A stretch of 64,000 nt of DNA from CAVVIO01 sp963748095. GTDB lineage: Bacteria > Bacteroidota > Bacteroidia > Bacteroidales > UBA10428. Both the position numbers and the translations under genes were made by a program. Location of the stretch: positions 40,415-104,414 of the forward strand of contig CAVVIO010000002.1 in assembly GCA_963748095.1 (NCBI GenBank), given 5' to 3'. The notes beneath the pieces were generated by a model that was not told where the DNA came from, did not search any database, and saw nothing but the letters and a program-made list of their open reading frames with translations. This document shows positions 57,125-64,000 of this stretch, in pieces; the first letter of the stretch is position 1, and every line of letters begins with the position of its first letter.

Positions 57125-57321
57125 ATGGAAACATCAAATAATTAAGTCAAAAATACCCGGTTGGGCTTCAGAAGCTGAAGCAAGGGAGATACTGAATTTA
57201 AAGCAAACAGCACTTTGGAAACTGAGAAAAATGCGGAGAAATTAAATATTCCAAAATCGGTGGTCGCACCTATTACAATATACAATCCATCATGGAGTTA
57301 TTGGAAAAAAATTCCCATTAA
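57125..57321 (+). pseudogene. Helix-turn-helix (excisionase-like) gene with two frame breaks
   Basis: From the ATG at 57125 the translation is METSNN then stop; in a second frame it reads PGWASEAEAREILNLKQTAL and WKLRK; in a third, GEIKYSKIGGRTYYNIQSIM and ELLEKNSH-stop. Removing one T at about 57146 and one A from the A5 run at 57227-57231 yields a 64-residue protein with the AlpA/excisionase-like winged HTH pattern common in Bacteroidota mobile elements. Two breaks in 200 nt suggest real decay, though error cannot be excluded. Adjacent zinc-ribbon and membrane ORFs may be parts of the same remnant. Confidence 0.65.
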
Positions 57322-57340
57322 ATATAACTTAGGATTACAT

Positions 57341-57722
57341 ATGAAGGTTAAAAAAGAATACTTATAAAAAGATTTGTATCAATCCTGCCTGCAATGCAGA
57401 ATTTACATGTCACCATGGAAACCAAAAATATTGTTCGGTTCGGTGCAAGAGAAATTTTGAACGCGATATGAAAAAAATCGTTCGTGAAAAAAATCTACTT
57501 AATGAAAAAATGATAGAAAAAAATATGGATATTCTGAAAGCTTTTTTGATTTCCGGTGTAAATAAAGTAACTGTTAAAGATCTACAAGAAAAAGGATTTA
57601 AAGAGAATTATATAGACGCCAGGGTTGAATCCCTTAGTAAAGAAATTATTTATGTTTGTGGAAATTATTCGTTGCATAGAAATGGGAAAAATGAAAATGA
57701 ATTTATAATTACAAAAGATTAA
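57341..57722 (+). CDS. Small zinc-ribbon protein (frame disrupted)
   Basis: From the ATG at 57341 the start is MKVKK; removing one A from the A6 run at 57350-57355 continues NTYKKICINPACNAEFTCH and NQKYCSVRCKRNFERDMKK, then a helical C-terminal part (KNMDILKAFLISGVNKVTVK). The four Cys (ICINPAC and KYCSVRC) form a treble-clef or zinc-ribbon knuckle of a type seen in small Bacteroidota proteins near mobile DNA. Joined length about 126 residues. The internal ATG at 57468 would give an 84-residue product without the zinc site. Function unknown. Confidence 0.6.
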
Positions 57723-57723
57723 T

Positions 57724-57933
57724 ATGTATTACGAAAAGGGAATATTTAATGATGATTTATCAAGTTCGGGACTTGAATATGAAACCTCAAATCCTTCATC
57801 TTATGACGAAAATAAAAGGATAAAATATACTTCCGTAGCAATACTAATTTTCTCAATAATTCTTATTGCCGGTATTACATACTTTATAACAAGTGATGCG
57901 TTAAGGAAAAAGAAATCGAATGAACAGCAATGA
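57724..57933 (+). CDS. Small membrane protein of unknown function
   Basis: 69 residues, starting 1 nt after the zinc-ribbon stop. An acidic, hydrophilic N-terminus (EKGIFNDDLSSSGLEYETSN) precedes one transmembrane helix (VAILIFSIILIAGITYFIT) and a basic tail. No family recognised. Its tight spacing supports co-transcription with the zinc-ribbon gene. Confidence 0.55.
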   Translation: MYYEKGIFNDDLSSSGLEYETSNPSSYDENKRIKYTSVAILIFSIILIAGITYFITSDALRKKKSNEQQ

Positions 57934-58423
57934 TCGAATTTCTTTACACGGACCCCAAAAATTATCCTTTAAATCCATGATTTATAAACATTAAAAATTA
58001 CAACAATGAGTTGTAATGTAATGTACCTATCCGTTAATAATATGACTAAAAGTTGTATTTAATTGTCTATTATTTTCCAGTTCTAATTTAAATGTTCCTA
58101 AAACAGATAATAATTATTATTTAATAAGTAATTTCTCCTACTATAATTAATTTATTTTTAGATAATATTAATTATCCAGTCATATTTTTAAATAATTTTT
58201 GTTATCTAATTATACACCCCGGTTTTCCGAATTAACTAACATAAATTATCAATATCAATAAATTCGTAATCAGTTACTTTGGTTTGTGACTTGCAGTATT
58301 TCAAAATTATGCGAATAAATACACATAAATGCGCATTTATTCATATTAATTTATAAAGCAACATGTTTAAGAAAATGTGGAATATAAGTTGAAGAAGAAA
58401 TTATGGTTTACAGAAAACGTTAA
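57934..58423. other. Gene-free, extremely AT-rich spacer
   Basis: About 490 nt, over three-quarters A/T, without an ORF, RNA or shared spacer module that I can see. Together with the decayed genes to the left it looks like degraded accessory DNA. Confidence 0.5.
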
Positions 58424-58455
58424 CCCCAGACTGGGAGTGGATTGCATCTACTCCC
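58424..58455 (+). repeat. REP-like palindrome, copy 4
   Basis: CCCCAGACTGGGAGTGGATT followed by GCATCTACTCCC; the same pattern as the copies at 21112, 24676 and 25841 but more than 30 kb away, showing the family is dispersed and not confined to the passenger-gene region. Confidence 0.65.
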
Positions 58456-58610
58456 TGATATCTGATCAATCTCTGGCAAAATTTCCAACATTATTAATTA
58501 AATAATTTTAAGGCCATACCAATCTTTCCTGCTTACAAAAAAATATTCTGTGTACATATCTATTAACTAAACCAGTTGGAGTAAATCAATCAAAATATTT
58601 TATTACCCGT

Positions 58611-59021
58611 TCATTTTATGCTCTTGCATGTTGTTCGTAATGTATGATTATTTATTAGCTCATTGAGCTGTTCCATAATATCAGTAAATGCATTCCTGTT
58701 ACCACAATTGCAAAGTTCTGTTAACGGATCCTTGTCGAGAATCATACTGTAAAGCTCTTTTACTGATGGAGCTTCGGAAAGTTTTGAATATTCCTTGTAG
58801 GTTATTTTCAGAAAGGCAACATTCTTTCCGATGCCTCTGTTGTCGAGAAGATAGCCGTTGTTTAAAACGGTGGGATATGGAAAATCGTTACCCATCCGAA
58901 TATCAGACGGATCAGGATAAGCAACAATTTTCGATTTATCCTCCGACAGTATAACGGGTACCTGGTTATTATAATTTATTTTTGTTTTATATACCAGTGC
59001 TGGTGGTCCTGGTGTATACAA
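58611..59021 (-). CDS. Conserved Bacteroidales protein, N-terminus missing or displaced
   Basis: 136 residues in the open frame, starting at a TTG; the coding look continues upstream to about 59045 (NNSASFTPLYTPGPPA) before a stop. The body has YTPGPPALVYKTKINY, VILSEDKSKIVAYPDPSDIR, NNGYLLDNRGIGKNVAFL and LTELCNCGNRNAFTDIME. From memory, proteins with this pattern are common Bacteroidales lipoproteins with an N-terminal signal peptide, absent here. Thus the gene is 5'-truncated or frame-broken. Function unknown. It follows the C10 protease on the same strand. Confidence 0.65.
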   Translation of the reverse strand: MYTPGPPALVYKTKINYNNQVPVILSEDKSKIVAYPDPSDIRMGNDFPYPTVLNNGYLLDNRGIGKNVAFLKITYKEYSKLSEAPSVKELYSMILDKDPLTELCNCGNRNAFTDIMEQLNELINNHTLRTTCKSIK

Positions 59022-59123
59022 AGGTGTAAAACTTGCGGAATTATTTATTGGAGTTCTGTGTCATGTTATGATTTATTTTACACCCCTGTAAAATACCAAT
59101 TAAAAGTATCAGGTGAAATGCTT

Positions 59124-61749
59124 TCATGGATTGATAATAATTTTCTTTGTAAAAGTATGTCTTTCACTTTGGATCCGAATAAAATAAATTCCCGGTGTAA
59201 ATTCACCAACAGGTATCTGCAGGGTTTTATGACTTCCAGTGTTACTGTTAAAGTAAACCTGTTGTCCCTGCGCATCCAGGATTCTTATCTGTTGTATGTC
59301 CGTATTCAGTTCACTGATATCCACTGTCACGAAATTTTTTGCAGGATTTGGAAATATTCTGATCCTGTTAGTTAGTTCATTTTCTTTAATTCCGGTAACC
59401 GGAGTTCTTGAGATATTCAAATCAAGAAGATACGTCCCAATTTGTCCGATAAAGTAAGGTGACACAAAAAAGTAAACAGTTCCTCCGTCACTAACGGTAA
59501 TATTATCAGGCATCACATCATCGTAAATGTCCGACCAAGTTGAACCATCCGGTGACCATGAGAACTGTGCATCCAAGGTATACGTATTTCCGTCGCCACT
59601 GTTATATGAATCATTTAACTGTGCTGAAACCGTATAATTGTACCCTGGTTCAAGATCAATCTTGTAATAAGTCAAAATCAGTCCCCGTATGACAATTTGA
59701 ACCTTGTGTGGTTACTGTGGCTGTATCTGCTGAAAAAGTAACAGGTAAATCGTAAGATGTTCCGATCGAGTCATTATCTTCATAAATATCAGGAGTTAAA
59801 TCTGGTGATTTAATAGTTACATAAACCGGATTTTGAAAGTTGGAAGAACCAGTCAGTGTCCAGTCACCTCCATCAGGTTTATGCAAAATAGCCATCAGAT
59901 ATGTTCCCGGATCTGCAGTAATGGATGACGTACTTAATGAGAGGTAAGGCGACTGGTAGTTATAACCAGAAGGCAGACCGTTCGATTCCGTATAGGTATT
60001 GATGGTTTCTATCCAATTACCTTCCAGATCATATAAGTTTGCTGAATAGGTTCCATAAAACGTATTATTCCCGTTATTGACAATATTCACGTTCACGGAA
60101 GCCGGCTGTCCGTATATAAAAGTTGTTCCTGGGGTAAGCGCCATGGAAGAATTTAACTCCATATCGTTTGCATAATAAACAGTCAACGGGACAAAGTTTG
60201 AATAATTACCATTATTTAAAATATATTTCCAGTCTCCATCGGTGGGCCTGTAAAATATCCCTATATAGTAGGAACCGGGTAACATGGTCAATAGTCCCGA
60301 ATTTGAAAATGTAATACTGTTTGTATAGTGATAACCCGATTGTAACGTCCAACTGTTTTTAGTTTCAACAAAGTCGATAAAGTTCCATTGGGAATCGAAA
60401 ATGGCAGCACAATAATCCCCGCTGAAGTCGTTTGTTCCGCTGTTAACGATATCGGTGGAAACTGAAAATGATTGCCCGTATGAAACAGTACTTGGCGATA
60501 AGGTTACATAATTGTATAAATTCAGATTATACGTTTGATTTCCTGCCGGTGGTTTAATGCCGATTACTGCCCGTTGACCCTGGTTAAAGGTACCATTACC
60601 GGAACCTGTTCCGCCTTCACCCGGATTAAGAGAATTAACAAGAAAATAACCGTCTGCGTATCCACCCCATCCCCAGTTCATATGGAACATTTCACTGTTA
60701 TCGTAACCGTCACAGACAAAAGTATGTCCGGATCCTTCACCAAAACCGGCATATTGAACTGGACGGCCTTCGTCCAGTTCTTTTTTAAGGAGGGTTATCC
60801 AATCCACATCGGTATAATCATCTCTTTCTATACCCTTGATAGAAGCAGCATCGTAACCGAAATAGGTTTTGTAAGCATATTCAGAACATTGCTGTGGAGT
60901 AGGTGATTTGGAAATGATTACGTATGATCCACTGGATGTTGGTCCATATCCCATTTCCACAGCTACACCACATTGGTACATTAATGTTGCCACAGAAATG
61001 TTTGGGCCTGTAAGCTGAGCCGGCATATCCGTCCAGTTATACGTTGTACCACCGAAATTGGCAGCTAAGGTTCCGTATTGTGGGTGATTGTATGAATGAA
61101 AACCGGAACCTGTTGCCGGATAATTCCAGTATTTCATTATTTGAGCCATGGCTGTGGCCGGACATCCGGTAACACAATGATAACCGTTTTGCGGGCCTGC
61201 TGCGGAATCGACCGGGCATAAATCATTGTAGTAAGGAGACTGATTCCACTTTGTCTGAACCAGCGGACTCACACTGCTTGTTGATTTTTCTGTGAGCATT
61301 CCCCCGCTTTTTAAATTTTCCCATTCCGATGCAATCTCTTGTGTTGCCTGTATCCCTTTATTAATAGCATATCGAATTTGACTCTTATATCCTTCAAGCC
61401 ATTTGGCAGCATTTGGCGGAATATTATCCGGGTCAAATACATCCTCATCAGAATATCCCAGGATGGGATGAACAATATCGTCTCCTGCTACAATAACATA
61501 ACCTGCGTCACCAGAATTAAATACATAAAAATACGTAACAGTTTTGCCGGTAGATTTGGTTACTGTTGCAGATGATCTTGCTGTATAAATCAATTGAAGC
61601 GCTGTTCCTCTTTTTAATATGGAACGATTGTTATTAATACTCAGAAAATCCTGTCCTATTTGTCTTGCCGTATTTACATCAACTTGTTTTGCAAAAGTCG
61701 ACAATGAGAAGATTAGTAGCAGCCCTGCAAAAACATTTGTCTTTTTCAT
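59124..61749 (-). CDS. Secreted C10 (streptopain-type) cysteine protease with T9SS sorting domain (frame disrupted)
   Basis: Signal peptide MKKTNVFAGLLLIFSLSTFA, then a Spi/pro-domain (IGQDFLSINN, YVIVAGDDIVHPILGYSDE). The catalytic domain has the Cys in CVTGCPATAMAQIMKYW and the His in GSGHTFVCDGYDN, followed by FHMNWGWGGYADGYF. Two CARDB-like repeats follow (LNSSMALTPGTTFIYG, NIVNNGNNTFYG). The frame ends at TDFDLLQD; one extra base at about 59669-59671 restores DYYKIDLEPGYNYTVSAQL, a further domain and a Por sorting domain (IRIFPNPAKNFVTVDIS, PGIYFIRIQ). Joined length about 870 residues. Confidence 0.88.
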
Positions 61750-62138
61750 AGTTTTATATTCTGTTTATTAAAATTTGAGAATGATACTTAACTGTTCTGA
61801 ATGATATATTACCTGCCTGAATAAATCCTTAAGAACTATCATTTATTTTTTTATTAAAAACCAATTTCACATAATTATCTTTATTTACAATAACTTAATT
61901 TATTTTTTATAAAAGCTATTATTGCCTTCAAAACTTAATTTTCCTCCATTTAACGGTACGGGGATAAATGTAAAAGTTATTATTGTAAAATGCAAATTAT
62001 ATAATCCCCCCCTGTTATTCGTAGCACGTTGCTAAGGATCTTTATAAATTTATTATTCAATTTTTTCAATAGTAATCAATCCTGATATGCCAGCATAAAT
62101 ACCAGCGCTGCTGTAAAGATAATCTTCAGGATTTTGCA
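61750..62138. other. Gene-free spacer upstream of the C10 protease
   Basis: About 390 nt between the C10 protease start and the dnd operon end; AT-rich. It must hold the protease promoter. No ORF or repeat beyond the hairpin at 62139. Confidence 0.45.
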
Positions 62139-62184
62139 CTATACAGGTGTGGGTTACAAACCCACAGCAGCCGGGGGGTATAGT
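62139..62184. repeat. Imperfect palindrome after the dnd operon
   Basis: Outer arms ACTATAC / GTATAGT and a perfect inner stem TGTGGGTT-ACA-AACCCACA. 29 nt past the dndE stop, so it may end the operon transcript, although it has no T tract and looks like the REP-type palindromes found elsewhere in the window. Confidence 0.6.
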
Positions 62185-62212
62185 CTTTGGATGATTTTAT
62201 CATAACAAGCTA

Positions 62213-63739
62213 TTAATAATTCTTATAAAATGCTTCCGCAGTGAATTTAGTAAACTCTTCGGTTTTTTCGTTGCTTCGACTTATTACCTGAAAGGGTTCT
62301 AAACGGGCAATTTCTGTTTGTAAGTCTTTTGCTGTTTTTTGTGAACATCCCAAAATATCTTGTATTGAACCGCTTGAAACACCCTCGCATTGAAATATAT
62401 AAGCAAATTCCAAAAGCTCCTGAAAATTGAAGAACTTCTGTTGGTAATCGGATGGAGATTGTGAAGCAAAGAATACTACAATACCTTTTGACCTACCTTC
62501 TCGGATAATCCGCTGTAGGAATATATTTTTCTGGCTTAAATAGTTATGGGCTTCGTCTATCACTAAAATGGTTCTTAATGTTCGTCGGCCATCTTTTATC
62601 GGACTATCGGGTAAGGATGCCATTTCCTTGTACAAACGTTCAATTACTAAATACCCAACTAATTCTTTTAACACTGGCATTGAATGCACATCAATAATCA
62701 TGGTGCGGTTGGATATTTTATCCATTGGTTTTATAGCGCTGCCATGTGCCCAAAAAAGATTGAAATTGGCAAGGTCCCGCAAAACTTCTATCAAAGAATC
62801 ATCTCGCTTACCTTCTTCTTCATAGTTTAGTGATGCTATTTCTAGTATATCTCTAAAATCAGGATAAGGGTTTTCACTACCTTGCCGTTTTGCGTATGCT
62901 GCAATAATTGCATCGGTTAATGCACCTTTTTGAACAACACCTAATTTTGAGTTGATGGATGCAAAGCTTTCAGCTTTTTCACGGGCTGATACTTGAATTG
63001 CCTGTTCATCATATGATGGTAAAACAAATGGATTTATTGGTAAGGATTCATCGCTTTGCAATAATTTATAGGTACGTGCTTTAGTGGCATCGGTAAACTT
63101 ATCGTTATCAACAACATCTCCTTTATAATCGAAGAAAATAAAGTTGGTTTGAAAGCTGGATTGTACCCTGATATCGGATAATACCTTTATTAGAAATTGA
63201 GTTTTACCGACACCTGGTTTACCCATAATGGCTAAATGTGAGTTGGCATGTTTGGTTGTATCATTCAGCTCCATTATCAATTCTTCGCTATTCACAACCT
63301 TACGACCAATAAAAATGTCGAGGTCTTTTGTAAAGGTTTCCCTTGCACCTTTTAATTCAACTTTTTCTAATAATGCTTTATACCAGTTGTTTACATCACG
63401 TCCCGATTTTTCGAATAAATCCCATAATAATTGAGCGCCATTGTCGATATGGTTTTTTACAATTGATTTATTTGAAAAAAACTCATTATCATCAAAATCA
63501 GGCTTTTCATAGGTTTGAGAAAGTAATGTTTTTACAAGTACTTCATCGTTTCCAAAAAATGAATGCCTGCGCATTTCATTTCCACTAAAGTTTGAGCTTG
63601 ATTTTACTTCTTTACCTTCAGCTAAAATTGACAGAGAAAAAGCCATTCTGGCAATTATCGATTTATCGAGTTTAGTTTCAACCCGTAAACCATTGATGAT
63701 TTCTTCTGCTTGCTGTGATGTATATAATCGGTCTGCCAT
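62213..63739 (-). CDS. dndE: DndE fused to a HerA/FtsK-like ATPase (DNA phosphorothioation)
   Basis: 508 residues. Residues 1-115 match the DndE domain (DUF1832): TKLDKSIIARMAFSLSILAE and IDNGAQLLWDLFEK. Residues about 165-500 are a P-loop ATPase: Walker A IMGKPGVGKTQF (173-180), Walker B ILVIDEAHNY (391-400), and FFASQSPSDYQQ with GRSKGI before it, as in HerA/VirB4-like pumps. Canonical DndE is about 110-130 residues, so this is a fusion. Dnd proteins replace a non-bridging oxygen with sulfur in the DNA backbone. The ATG is 17 nt downstream of dndD. Confidence 0.85.
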   Translation of the reverse strand: MADRLYTSQQAEEIINGLRVETKLDKSIIARMAFSLSILAEGKEVKSSSNFSGNEMRRHSFFGNDEVLVKTLLSQTYEKPDFDDNEFFSNKSIVKNHIDNGAQLLWDLFEKSGRDVNNWYKALLEKVELKGARETFTKDLDIFIGRKVVNSEELIMELNDTTKHANSHLAIMGKPGVGKTQFLIKVLSDIRVQSSFQTNFIFFDYKGDVVDNDKFTDATKARTYKLLQSDESLPINPFVLPSYDEQAIQVSAREKAESFASINSKLGVVQKGALTDAIIAAYAKRQGSENPYPDFRDILEIASLNYEEEGKRDDSLIEVLRDLANFNLFWAHGSAIKPMDKISNRTMIIDVHSMPVLKELVGYLVIERLYKEMASLPDSPIKDGRRTLRTILVIDEAHNYLSQKNIFLQRIIREGRSKGIVVFFASQSPSDYQQKFFNFQELLEFAYIFQCEGVSSGSIQDILGCSQKTAKDLQTEIARLEPFQVISRSNEKTEEFTKFTAEAFYKNY

Positions 63740-63756
63740 AATGCTATTGTTTTATT

Positions 63757-64000
63757 TTAATTCCAGAAATAACCTTTTTCGTATTTGCTTAACTCGCTTA
63801 TCTGACTGAAAACTAATTTTCCTGCACCGCTCAGATAGGTTTCAAGGGTTTTAAAGTAATTGTTGTCAATCTCGGTGTCAGTTGATAAAATAATAACCTG
63901 TTCTGCAGCATTTGGAAAATATTTATTTACAATATTATCCCTGTGTGCACTATCGAGCCTTGATAAAGGTGTATCGATAATAATAGGTAAGTTCAGTTAC
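63757..64000 (-). CDS. dndD: DndD ATPase, C-terminal fragment (window edge)
   Basis: Only about 80 C-terminal residues are visible. They carry the DndD/SMC-like Walker B and D-loop LPIIIDTPLSRLDSAHRDNI and the switch region QVIILSTDTEIDNNYF, ending KYEKGYFWN. DndD is the coiled-coil ATPase of DNA phosphorothioation. In this frame a TAA occurs at 63997-63999, while the neighbouring frame reads VTEL there. So there is probably one more indel within the last ten bases, rather than a genuine end. dndC and dndB are expected beyond the right edge. Confidence 0.85.

Noticed and set aside
1..64000. CRISPR array
   Set aside because: No regularly spaced 25-40-nt repeats were found; the spacer modules are too long and irregular.

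Overview
The window is AT-rich chromosomal DNA from a member of the Bacteroidota, most likely a Bacteroidales/Marinilabiliales-type anaerobe or facultative organism. The signs are type IX secretion (Por) C-terminal sorting domains on a GH5 hydrolase and a C10 protease, an HU-CCDC81/SPOR protein, a C10 (streptopain-type) protease, Bacteroidota-style promoters (TTTG then TAnnTTTG) and DUF4328-type membrane proteins. Most of it is ordinary housekeeping DNA with short operons on both strands.

Layout. 1-20.6 kb: tail of a CapA-family gene; a leftward block (zinc-ribbon coiled-coil protein, Nif3-like protein, MerR regulator, PQQ-propeller protein, two tandem M23 peptidases); alaS; a long-chain acyl-CoA ligase; a sodium/solute symporter; recR; a ROK-family kinase; an HU/SPOR envelope protein; then a leftward serine hydrolase, M1 metallopeptidase and exonuclease/phosphatase. 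20.6-29.6 kb: an accessory stretch of unrelated small genes (two toxin-antitoxin loci, a lipoprotein, a LysE exporter, a hypothetical protein, a DUF4328 protein, an SRPBCC protein) separated by 0.5-0.9 kb spacers built from shared repeat modules. 29.6-56.8 kb: a heterodimeric ABC exporter, a SOD-fold protein lacking most metal ligands, hisS, an inositol monophosphatase / acyltransferase / glycosyltransferase run, a GH5 enzyme, nitroreductase, dinB, mnmD, bcp, recA, an aldehyde dehydrogenase, a lipoprotein, msrBA, ppk1, sixA, phoH, a second nitroreductase, folC and tRNA-Val. 56.8-64 kb: decayed remnants beside the tRNA (HTH and zinc-ribbon genes), a conserved secreted-type protein, a C10 protease, and at the right edge the end of a DNA phosphorothioation (dnd) operon: the tail of dndD and a dndE fused to a HerA/FtsK-like ATPase.

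The items I rate highest are: (1) the passenger-gene region at 21.1-27.4 kb, where five + strand genes or gene pairs each follow a copy of the same 27-nt core and of larger mosaic repeat modules; (2) the dndE-ATPase fusion; (3) the SOD-like protein without its metal ligands; (4) the ABC pair with complementary degenerate ATP sites; (5) three MITE-like and several REP-like repeat families.

Caution. At least eleven genes carry one to three single-base frame disruptions, many in short homopolymers and including genes expected to be essential or highly conserved (folC, ppk1). This looks more like uncorrected long-read sequence than mass gene decay, so each break should be treated as unproven. I give whole spans for such genes and describe the breaks.
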